From Trichomonas vaginalis G3 (taxonomy: Eukaryota > Parabasalia > Trichomonadida > Trichomonadidae): 64,000 bases of DNA. Under the pieces are notes generated by a model. That model did no database searches, had not been told where the DNA came from, and saw only the letters and a list, made by a program, of their open reading frames with translations. Position numbers and translations under genes: made by a program. Of the stretch, positions 48,621 through 60,700 are shown piece after piece (positions within the stretch are counted from its first letter, which is position 1; each line of letters opens with the position of its first letter). The stretch lies in assembly GCF_026262505.1 (NCBI RefSeq), contig NC_067208.1:496001-560000 (forward strand), in the 5' to 3' direction.

Positions 48621-50016
48621 ATATAGGCATTGAAAAATCTTGTAAAGTATTCAAATTTGCAGGTTTGTTCGAATTTTAAACTTAACATACAATCGTTTTG
48701 ATTGATAAAGTATATTTTTATGGTGTGTTTTCAAAAGATATGGCCTTTTTGTTCAAAAAATGAAAAAAATTCGTAGATAAAAATAGAAAAATGAATTAAA
48801 TTTATTTTGGTCAAAATGTCTGTTGTTTTTCCAAATGTTGCTCAAAAAACGAAGATATATCCTATTTTTATTGAGCGCTGAGATTAAATTACCATTAATT
48901 ATTATGCAACACTCCAGAAGTTGAAATCTGAATGCAAGATAAAAATATATAATTCCAAATTATGATATCACTTAATAAGACTAAAATATATAAATAATAG
49001 AAATAAGGTAAATTAAGAATTCGAAGATAATAAAAGATGAAAGGCAAAAAATTTAACATTTGAAAAAATATGTAATATTAAATGCTTAATATCTGATAAG
49101 AAGAGAATGATAGAGGTATATGTACTCGATCAATGATAGCTTGTGAGATAATTGATAAAATAAGAAAGATAAATAAAATGATTGCGATGATGTTAAGATA
49201 ATTAAACAAATTTAAAATGAAAGGATTGCATATGAAAATAGTGGAAGTGTCTTTTCAAATATATTCAGCTTTTATTAATTTTTGATGTTAATTGTCAAAA
49301 TGGTATCAAAGCACAAGTTAAATAGCATGCAAAGTTGTTTGAATTATGATACCACTGCATATATATTATATTGCATCATGATATAATATTAAAAAATATG
49401 CTCTAGTATAAAAAATGATTATTCCAGAGCAAAATGTCATTATATATGAGTTTATCAGATATTACAGTAAACATTATAGTTAAAAATAGCTAATTGTATT
49501 CTAATAATTGTAAAAATGTTTTTATAGTTTGAATTATTAAGTGATTCAGCAAATAGAGATATGATTTTCTAAAATAAGATTGTAAAAGAGTATCTATACA
49601 TATGTGCAGATATATTTTCAAAATATATCTTACAGTGTGCATAAAAAATGATGAGATATTTTATTATCAATATTTTGTTTTAGAAAACTAATAACAAATT
49701 TAATCATTTATGTTATTTTTGTGTTATTATCAGTAGAGAGTGAAGATAGCAAACAGCCCTTGGGCTGACAGGCGATTAAATACTATAAAATCGAATTTTT
49801 GCTCCACTTCTAGTATAGTACAATGGTTAGGAAACATCATAGAAAAACTTGTTTTGAGGTTCATTTGCCGAACGGAAAACTTTTTTTGAAAATCTAAATT
49901 ATCAGAAAAATATATATGATATTTTATGCTTTTTAAAACAGACAATATATAAAGAGTAATAACCATTTAGTGTTATATAAAATATTTAGCTTTTTAAATT
50001 ATTAAATTTTAATTCG
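48621..50016. other. Intergenic, very AT-rich
   Basis: No gene or clear repeat; a 78-codon minus-strand frame at 49730-49966 looks like chance. Confidence 0.45.
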
Positions 50017-50020
50017 TTAA

Positions 50021-51117
50021 GGGTCCACTGTAAAAATTGAAAGTCTCTCAAAATTGAGAGGCGATTTGCAAATAATCGTTATCGTCATTTTTCGAAAATC
50101 CACTTTTCCTAGTGTTCTGATTAATATTATGTGAATACAACAATGAAGCATATGTTTCAATAAGATGGTAATGTATTCTATCACTTCAAATCTCATAAAA
50201 ATTGCAAAATCAGTGAGTTTTATAAGAACATGATTTTTTCGAATTTTTTCGCTTTTGGATGCGTGTTTTGAAAAATAGATATTTTCGAATTTTAATTTTA
50301 TCTTAAGTATAAGTTTTATATTAGGAATTTTTTTGACCTATTTCCAATCATTAATTCCAATGTTTTTCAAGGAATTTAATTGAGAAGAAATTAGGAATTT
50401 CGCTTTAATGCTATTACAAACTAATATTATGATGCATAATATATATATTTATTGAGGCTAATGCCGGGATATCTTGCATTTAAAAAAAATTCAAAGAATT
50501 GACAATTGGATAGCACAAATTTAATTCCCTGGACAAAGTATTATTGTTTATATATTCAAACCATTATCCTTAGTTTAGATATGTTGGCCAAAAATTTTCG
50601 TGTTATTTTTTGTGTTTAAGCATAAATTATGTATTTACTTATGAAAAATAAGCATTTTATTCATTATCATAAAGATATACCATAACAATTGATAAAATTT
50701 TTTTAAAAAAAATTGTGTATTTTAGTGGGTATTATTCTGGATAATGCCAATTTTTACAAGATTTAATATTAACCATATCAATAGCCGACTCAATGTAAAA
50801 ATTTAGATATTATTTTTTCATTAATCAAACTTTGATAAATTTTAGTATAATGAACGATTTTGTTTCGTGTATGATACAGAAATAAAAAGCTTAATTAATA
50901 TCATTTTGCATTTTTTAAAGGATGTTAGAGTACATCTACACTAAAAAATCAGATTTGAACTGCGATACTGCATCAAGTTGATGCATATCTGATAAGGATC
51001 TCAAAAGAGTAAAGTTAATTTTTTTGTGTTTTTTTAAGTTTTGGGCCTTAGTAAAACACCATCTCGTGCAATATTTTTGGGACGACGATAGACCTTATTT
51101 GGCCTTACAGTGGACCC
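50021..51117. mobile_element. TTAA-flanked MITE, 1.1 kb
   Basis: Ends GGGTCCACTGTAA (50021-50033) and TTACAGTGGACCC (51105-51117), perfect 13-base inverted repeat, with TTAA at 50017-50020 and 51118-51121. TA as the duplicated target, with ends AGGGTCC, is an alternative reading. No reading frame inside. Same plan as 43756-46024. Confidence 0.75.
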
Positions 51118-51357
51118 TTAAATTTTGTTCAATTTTATCATCTCATTTTAACTATAATTTCATAACATGGTGTTTCTTAATCAAATTGCATCTAAATTAA
51201 TGAGAAAAATTTTGAAATTTGAAAATTCAGTATCTAATTCAAATATCTATCTAATAGCATTTCTACAATCGCAGTAATTATGAGATTTCAGGTTCGGTTG
51301 GTTAGTGAAATTAAATTAAATATATAGTATAGAGGCAAATCTGTAATAATGAATGTG

Positions 51358-54300
51358 AGAATAAGACCGACAAGACTTTCTTGGCCGATCTTATGATCGA
51401 AATACAGTCATTTCTGGTACACTGTCAGTGCAGTGTATCAGAATTGACCGAATCTCTCGCAATCACATTCTGATTGCGAGAATAAGACCGACAAGACTTT
51501 CTTGGCCGATCTTATGATCGAAATACAGTCATTTCTGGTACACTGTCAGTGCAGTGTATCAGAATTGACCGAATCTCTCGCAATCACATTCTGATTGCGA
51601 GAATAAGACCGACAAGACTTTCTTGGCCGATCTTATGATCGAAATACAGTCATTTCTGGTACACTGTCAGTGCAGTGTATCAGAATTGACCGAATCTCTC
51701 GCAATCACATTCTGATTGCGAGAATAAGACCGACAAGACTTTCTTGGCCGATCTTATGATCGAAATACAGTCATTTCTGGTACACTGTCAGTGCAGTGTA
51801 TCAGAATTGACCGAATCTCTCGCAATCACATTCTGATTGCGAGAATAAGACGACAAGACTTTCTTGGCCGATCTTATGATCGAAATACAGTCATTTCTGG
51901 TACACTGTCAGTGCAGTGTATCAGAATTGACCGAATCTCTCGCAATCACATTCTGATTGCGAGAATAAGACCGACAAGACTTTCTTGGCCGATCTTATGA
52001 TCGAAATACAGTCATTTCTGGTACACTGTCAGTGCAGTGTATCAGAATTGACCGAATCTCTCGCAATCACATTCTGATTGCGAGAATAAGACGACAAGAC
52101 TTTCTTGGCCGATCTTATGATCGAAATACAGTCATTTCTGGTACACTGTCAGTGCAGTGTATCAGAATTGACTGAATCTCTCGCAATCACATTCTGATTG
52201 CGAGAATAAGACGACAAGACTTTCTTGGCCGATCTTATGATCGAAATACAGTCATTTCTGGTACACTGTCAGTGCAGTGTATCAGAATTGACTGAATCTC
52301 TCGCAATCACATTCTGATTGCGAGAATAAGACCGACAAGACTTTCTTGGCCGATCTTATGATCGAAATACAGTCATTTCTGGTACACTGTCAGTGCAGTG
52401 TATCAGAATTGACTGAATCTCTCGCAATCACATTCTGATTGCGAGAATAAGACCGACAAGACTTTCTTGGCCGATCTTATGATCGAAATACAGTCATTTC
52501 TGGTACACTGTCAGTGCAGTGTATCAGAATTGACTGAATCTCTCGCAATCACATTCTGATTGCGAGAATAAGACCGACAAGACTTTCTTGGCCGATCTTA
52601 TGATCGAAATACAGTCATTTCTGGTACACTGTCAGTGCAGTGTATCAGAATTGACTGAATCTCTCGCAATCACATTCTGATTGCGAGAATAAGACGACAA
52701 GACTTTCTTGGCCGATCTTATGATCGAAATACAGTCATTTCTGGTACACTGTCAGTGCAGTGTATCAGAATTGACTGAATCTCTCGCAATCACATTCTGA
52801 TTGCGAGAATAAGACCGACAAGACTTTCTTGGCCGATCTTATGATCGAAATACAGTCATTTCTGGTACACTGTCAGTGCAGTGTATCAGAATTGACTGAA
52901 TCTCTCGCAATCACATTCTGATTGCGAGAATAAGACCGACAAGACTTTCTTGGCCGATCTTATGATCGAAATACAGTCATTTCTGGTACACTGTCAGTGC
53001 AGTGTATCAGAATTGACTGAATCTCTCGCAATCACATTCTGATTGCGAGAATAAGACCGACAAGACTTTCTTGGCCGATCTTATGATCGAAATACAGTCA
53101 TTTCTGGTACACTGTCAGTGCAGTGTATCAGAATTGACTGAATCTCTCGCAATCACATTCTGATTGCGAGAATAAGACCGACAAGACTTTCTTGGCCGAT
53201 CTTATGATCGAAATACAGTCATTTCTGGTACACTGTCAGTGCAGTGTATCAGAATTGACTGAATCTCTCGCAATCACATTCTGATTGCGAGAATAAGACC
53301 GACAAGACTTTCTTGGCCGATCTTATGATCGAAATACAGTCATTTCTGGTACACTGTCAGTGCAGTGTATCAGAATTGACGAATCTCTCGCAATCACATT
53401 CTGATTGCGAGAATAAGACCGACAAGACTTTCTTGGCCGATCTTATGATCGAAATACAGTCATTTCTGGTACACTGTCAGTGCAGTGTATCAGAATTGAC
53501 TGAATCTCTCGCAATCACATTCTGATTGCGAGAATAAGACCGACAAGACTTTCTTGGCCGATCTTATGATCGAAATACAGTCATTTCTGGTACACTGTCA
53601 GTGCAGTGTATCAGAATTGACTGAATCTCTCGCAATCACATTCTGATTGCGAGAATAAGCCGACAAGACTTTCTTGGCCGATCTTATGATCGAAATACAG
53701 TCATTTCTGGTACACTGTCAGTGCAGTGTATCAGAATTGACTGAATCTCTCGCAATCACATTCTGATTGCGAGAATAAGACCGACAAGACTTTCTTGGCC
53801 GATCTTATGATCGAAATACAGTCATTTCTGGTACACTGTCAGTGCAGTGTATCAGAATTGACTGAATCTCTCGCAATCACATTCTGATTGCGAGAATAAG
53901 ACCGACAAGACTTTCTTGGCCGATCTTATGATCGAAATACAGTCATTTCTGGTACACTGTCAGTGCAGTGTATCAGAATTGACTGAATCTCTCGCAATCA
54001 CATTCTGATTGCGAGAATAAGACCGACAAGACTTTCTTGGCCGATCTTATGATCGAAATACAGTCATTTCTGGTACACTGTCAGTGCAGTGTATCAGAAT
54101 TGACGAATCTCTCGCAATCACATTCTGATTGCGAGAATAAGACCGACAAGACTTTCTTGGCCGATCTTATGATCGAAATACAGTCATTTCTGGTACACTG
54201 TCAGTGCAGTGTATCAGAATTGACTGAATCTCTCGCAATCACATTCTGATTGCGAGAATAAGACCGACAAGACTTTCTTGGCCGATCTTATGATCGAAAT

Positions 54301-57300
54301 ACAGTCATTTCTGGTACACTGTCAGTGCAGTGTATCAGAATTGACGAATCTCTCGCAATCACATTCTGATTGCGAGAATAAGACCGACAAGACTTTCTTG
54401 GCCGATCTTATGATCGAAATACAGTCATTTCTGGTACACTGTCAGTGCAGTGTATCAGAATTGACTGAATCTCTCGCAATCACATTCTGATTGCGAGAAT
54501 AAGACCGACAAGACTTTCTTGGCCGATCTTATGATCGAAATACAGTCATTTCTGGTACACTGTCAGTGCAGTGTATCAGAATTGACGAATCTCTCGCAAT
54601 CACATTCTGATTGCGAGAATAAGACCGACAAGACTTTCTTGGCCGATCTTATGATCGAAATACAGTCATTTCTGGTACACTGTCAGTGCAGTGTATCAGA
54701 ATTGACGAATCTCTCGCAATCACATTCTGATTGCGAGAATAAGACCGACAAGACTTTCTTGGCCGATCTTATGATCGAAATACAGTCATTTCTGGTACAC
54801 TGTCAGTGCAGTGTATCAGAATTGACGAATCTCTCGCAATCACATTCTGATTGCGAGAATAAGACCGACAAGACTTTCTTGGCCGATCTTATGATCGAAA
54901 TACAGTCATTTCTGGTACACTGTCAGTGCAGTGTATCAGAATTGACGAATCTCTCGCAATCACATTCTGATTGCGAGAATAAGACCGACAAGACTTTCTT
55001 GGCCGATCTTATGATCGAAATACAGTCATTTCTGGTACACTGTCAGTGCAGTGTATCAGAATTGACTGAATCTCTCGCAATCACATTCTGATTGCGAGAA
55101 TAAGACCGACAAGACTTTCTTGGCCGATCTTATGATCGAAATACAGTCATTTCTGGTACACTGTCAGTGCAGTGTATCAGAATTGACGAATCTCTCGCAA
55201 TCACATTCTGATTGCGAGAATAAGACCGACAAGACTTTCTTGGCCGATCTTATGATCGAAATACAGTCATTTCTGGTACACTGTCAGTGCAGTGTATCAG
55301 AATTGACGAATCTCTCGCAATCACATTCTGATTGCGAGAATAAGACCGACAAGACTTTCTTGGCCGATCTTATGATCGAAATACAGTCATTTCTGGTACA
55401 CTGTCAGTGCAGTGTATCAGAATTGACCGAATCTCTCGCAATCACATTCTGATTGCGAGAATAAGACCGACAAGACTTTCTTGGCCGATCTTATGATCGA
55501 AATACAGTCATTTCTGGTACACTGTCAGTGCAGTGTATCAGAATTGACCGAATCTCTCGCAATCACATTCTGATTGCGAGAATAAGACCGACAAGACTTT
55601 CTTGGCCGATCTTATGATCGAAATACAGTCATTTCTGGTACACTGTCAGTGCAGTGTATCAGAATTGACCGAATCTCTCGCAATCACATTCTGATTGCGA
55701 GAATAAGACCGACAAGACTTTCTTGGCCGATCTTATGATCGAAATACAGTCATTTCTGGTACACTGTCAGTGCAGTGTATCAGAATTGACCGAATCTCTC
55801 GCAATCACATTCTGATTGCGAGAATAAGACCGACAAGACTTTCTTGGCCGATCTTATGATCGAAATACAGTCATTTCTGGTACACTGTCAGTGCAGTGTA
55901 TCAGAATTGACCGAATCTCTCGCAATCACATTCTGATTGCGAGAATAAGACCGACAAGACTTTCTTGGCCGATCTTATGATCGAAATACAGTCATTTCTG
56001 GTACACTGTCAGTGCAGTGTATCAGAATTGACCGAATCTCTCGCAATCACATTCTGATTGCGAGAATAAGACCGACAAGACTTTCTTGGCCGATCTTATG
56101 ATCGAAATACAGTCATTTCTGGTACACTGTCAGTGCAGTGTATCAGAATTGACCGAATCTCTCGCAATCACATTCTGATTGCGAGAATAAGACCGACAAG
56201 ACTTTCTTGGCCGATCTTATGATCGAAATACAGTCATTTCTGGTACACTGTCAGTGCAGTGTATCAGAATTGACCGAATCTCTCGCAATCACATTCTGAT
56301 TGCGAGAATAAGACCGACAAGACTTTCTTGGCCGATCTTATGATCGAAATACAGTCATTTCTGGTACACTGTCAGTGCAGTGTATCAGAATTGACCGAAT
56401 CTCTCGCAATCACATTCTGATTGCGAGAATAAGACCGACAAGACTTTCTTGGCCGATCTTATGATCGAAATACAGTCATTTCTGGTACACTGTCAGTGCA
56501 GTGTATCAGAATTGACCGAATCTCTCGCAATCACATTCTGATTGCGAGAATAAGACCGACAAGACTTTCTTGGCCGATCTTATGATCGAAATACAGTCAT
56601 TTCTGGTACACTGTCAGTGCAGTGTATCAGAATTGACCGAATCTCTCGCAATCACATTCTGATTGCGAGAATAAGACCGACAAGACTTTCTTGGCCGATC
56701 TTATGATCGAAATACAGTCATTTCTGGTACACTGTCAGTGCAGTGTATCAGAATTGACCGAATCTCTCGCAATCACATTCTGATTGCGAGAATAAGACCG
56801 ACAAGACTTTCTTGGCCGATCTTATGATCGAAATACAGTCATTTCTGGTACACTGTCAGTGCAGTGTATCAGAATTGACCGAATCTCTCGCAATCACATT
56901 CTGATTGCGAGAATAAGACCGACAAGACTTTCTTGGCCGATCTTATGATCGAAATACAGTCATTTCTGGTACACTGTCAGTGCAGTGTATCAGAATTGAC
57001 CGAATCTCTCGCAATCACATTCTGATTGCGAGAATAAGACCGACAAGACTTTCTTGGCCGATCTTATGATCGAAATACAGTCATTTCTGGTACACTGTCA
57101 GTGCAGTGTATCAGAATTGACCGAATCTCTCGCAATCACATTCTGATTGCGAGAATAAGACCGACAAGACTTTCTTGGCCGATCTTATGATCGAAATACA
57201 GTCATTTCTGGTACACTGTCAGTGCAGTGTATCAGAATTGACCGAATCTCTCGCAATCACATTCTGATTGCGAGAATAAGACCGACAAGACTTTCTTGGC

Positions 57301-57366
57301 CGATCTTATGATCGAAATACAGTCATTTCTGGTACACTGTCAGTGCAGTGTATCAGAATTGACCGA
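51358..57366. repeat. 6-kb satellite, about 50 units of 120-121 bp, three hairpins per unit
   Basis: Units are nearly identical. Each holds CGATC/GATCG (loop TTAT), ACACTG/CAGTGT (6-base loop) and TCTCGCAATCA/TGATTGCGAGA (5-base loop). The main variable site after AGAATTGA has three forms (CCGAATC, CTGAATC, CGAATC), and they occur in blocks. The 120-bp form keeps a plus-strand frame open and creates false proteins of up to 190 aa. Confidence 0.97.
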
Positions 57367-57430
57367 ATTTATAACAATCAGATGCAATTGCGACCAAGTT
57401 TTCGAACTTTCTCGAGGGAATAGGAGCCTA
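57367..57430. repeat. Satellite right flank, related to the cloverleaf repeat
   Basis: In reverse, 57375-57415 reads ATTCCCTCGAGAAAGTTCGA then AAACTTGGTCGCAATTG. This matches the outer stem and hairpin A start of the element at 46090-46125 (ATTCCCTCGAGAAAGTTCAA, AAACTTGGGTGCAATCA). Confidence 0.7.
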
Positions 57431-57749
57431 CCTTTGTGACTTTTATCTTTTTAAATTGAAGTATGTTTCTGTTGAAATGATATTATTCATTAGATATTTG
57501 TTATTTTGATATGTAAACGTTAAATATAAAAGCATATGATATGATTGCATTCAATTTGTAAGCATGGACTTTTTATCATTACATGAAATTCGGAATGTGT
57601 ACTATTGTTTAAATTTGAAATATCGTGATAAGACTCAAGTAAATAAGAAGAATGAATTGAAAATACTAATATTTTGAAATATATTTACAAAATAAATATG
57701 AAAATAACAAACAAAAATAGAATATAGAATATAATAAAATATAATAAAA

Positions 57750-60700
57750 TTATAATGTTTTCAGGATTTTGTTGCATTTAGATTCAACTGCTGAGTTACC
57801 GAATTTGATGGATGAAATTTTAATCTCATTGTAAAGTTCTTTAGATGATGTTTCTGGACATAGTTTAGCTGATGCAAGTGCTTCGTCAAGATTACCAATC
57901 TTACAGAAACTTTTGCACTTACAAAATTCACTGAAAACGTTCTCTTTGATGAACTGTGTCAAATACTTGAAGCTCTCTTCGTCGTGATGACTTTGACTGT
58001 CAATGATGATAGAAATGATGATGTCGATAGCAAGTTCGTATTCGATTCCGTGACACTTCTTACCAAGTGTCTTAAGCCATCGTTCAACTGATCCTTCACT
58101 AGATTTACGAAAACTACTAACAACTTGTGAACAAATGTCTTCGAATGTGAAATATGAGGCAAGATCTGGGGAAATGTCAAGGACAATAGTAACTTCGCAT
58201 AAACGCATAAGCATACAACATGTAGACATGGCATCTTCTGATGATGTAACAATAGAAATAGATGGAGAATAACTGATTTCACGTTGATTGCATATGTTGA
58301 TGATTCGTTTCTGGTTTTCGCATCGGTTCTTAAGTAAAACATATTTCTTCTTTTCGGATAATGATGTTTGTGTTTTGATAACAACATCAACTGACTTGAT
58401 AAGATCATTAAGAATTTTGACTTCTTCGTTGAATGACTTGCTGTTACGAAGACTGATAGTTAGGAATGTGACAAGACGTTCTGACATGTTAAGTGACTTG
58501 TAAATGTCAATCAAGATGTCGAAACAATGATAACTTTCGATTTTACGAACAAAACGCTCGAATTCGAAATCGTTAAGAATTCGACGTCGATTGTATGTAG
58601 ACCAAAGACAACTCCATGTTTCAAATGATGTACTAAGTGCAGGGGTGAAAATATTATCAATGAAAAAGTCACAGTCACCTTCAGCAATGTTGAAGATGTC
58701 GAATGCTTGATCAAACTGTTGATGAATAACACAGAATGAACATGCACAATCATATATTTGAAGTTGTAATAATACATCTGAAATAGAAATAATATCGGGA
58801 TGGAATTCTTCGAAATGTGGAATTGGTGAATTAGAAATATTTTCTTTGAATGTTTCAATACAATCAATGTTTGATGGAATAGAAATGCGCATCTTAGACA
58901 TCATTGTACTGATGATCTTTTCACCAAATTCTCGTGATTTAGATTGGCATTGAAGAAGACCCATGGATTGAAGTGATAATGAAAGTTTAGCACAGATAAC
59001 AGAAAACTCTTCGCCGTATGGGGTAAAACTAACTGAGAATGCATTACAAAGAATGTCAAGTGTCGAAAGATCATCGATCTTGAAACAAATGTCAATCAGT
59101 TTCTTGTGATCACTCAACTTGTAAACAATGTCATATCGTGAACAAACAAAACGTGAAACAAACCGAAGAAGAGCATCAAATTTACAATCATTAAGAATTC
59201 GAAGTTCGCGAAGTAAAAGGAAAACTTCATATTCGTCTTCGCTATTGTCGATATCAAATGTCTGAAAGAATTCTTCTGAAAGACTTTTGATAAGACTATA
59301 ATCGCGTGATTTAATGATCAATGTCTTCAATGATGAGATTTGTTGACCATATTTCCTTCGTTCACGAAGATACCAACTGTAAAGACTCAATTTGTCATCT
59401 TCTTGACGAATATCGTTTTTGTTGGAATCAACTGACCATTTTGACTGGATTTTTGTGATTTCTTCTTCAACAATTTCAACAACAGTTTGAGGAAGTGAAT
59501 ATAAATAACGATAAAGAAACTGTGATGAATTCTTGAAGATATGAAAAACATGATCTGGAATGTAACCACTGAAGAAATGGCAAAATTCATCTTCAAGTTT
59601 GAAATCTAAAATAAATTGTTGCAAAAGAGAATGGTTTGTAATTGAAAGAAGGAAATTGAAGATGTTTGTGATGTTCATAGATGTAATGCCGAGTTTTTGT
59701 AGTCCAAATAATGATGTTTTATCTGAATATGGAAGAAATTGAGAAATTTCGAATGGTGTAAATTCTTCAAAATGATTTTCAACTTCTTTTGTGAAAAGTT
59801 CTGGACGTCGGAAGAAAAGATCGTTCATTTCGTCAAAATCGAGTGGTTTCTCAGTATGAAACTTAGAAATAAAATCGGAATCACTAAGTGCAACAAAGTC
59901 TGGATCTGGTTCTTTCTGCAAAAACAATCGTTTAAGAGGAGAATTGCCTTCGATTTTAGCAGCTGATGGATTATTGATAAGAAGACAATATGCACATACT
60001 TCGCATTTCTTGCGGATAAGCTCAAACAAGTATGAATTGACTTCATAAACATTTTCATGTGCTAAAATGGTTTCATATGAATGTTCACCAAGTAAAATAC
60101 GTAATGATTCTTCTTCAGTGAGATATGATGTTTCAACAATGATCTGGACAAGTTCTGGAATACGAAGTCGTCCTTTCTTTTGGATCTTAGCACGACGCAT
60201 TAATCGTGAATATGTATATCGATATCGCATGAAATCGGAGAAGTGGCCACCATAGTTCATGCACAAGTAGCCGATGTATTTGAATGAATCAAGACATTCT
60301 TTGATGTATTCGGAACGAATAAGATCAAGTGGATGATTTTGTTTCTTTCGTTGTTCATATAATATTTTGGCTTCTGAACAAGATACACAGTCAATGTTCA
60401 ATTCGCCAAAAATACCTCGTGAAAAGAACTTCTCGACAAAGTATATATCTGGTTTATCATATATTGTCGATTCTTCACAAACAATGCACTTAACGATGTT
60501 GAAAAGTGTTGGCATGTTTGCAGACATGTATAATGCAATGTCTGGTTCATTCATGTTCAACATCTTGATGACACCTTCTTGTGTAGAAACTAATGCTGAT
60601 TCAAGAGTTTCTGAACCTAAGATTTTTGTGAATAAAAAGCGACCAGTTGCACTTTTCATGAAGCCTTCATCTGAAAGAAAACCTGAAATACAAAGAAGAA

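Noticed and set aside
51791-55452. Repetitive frames of 69-190 aa in the satellite
   Set aside because: They exist only where units are 120 bp (a multiple of three) and vanish where the unit is 121 bp.
51358-57366. CRISPR-like array
   Set aside because: Units are continuous with no unique spacers, no cas-like genes are near, and the genome is eukaryotic.
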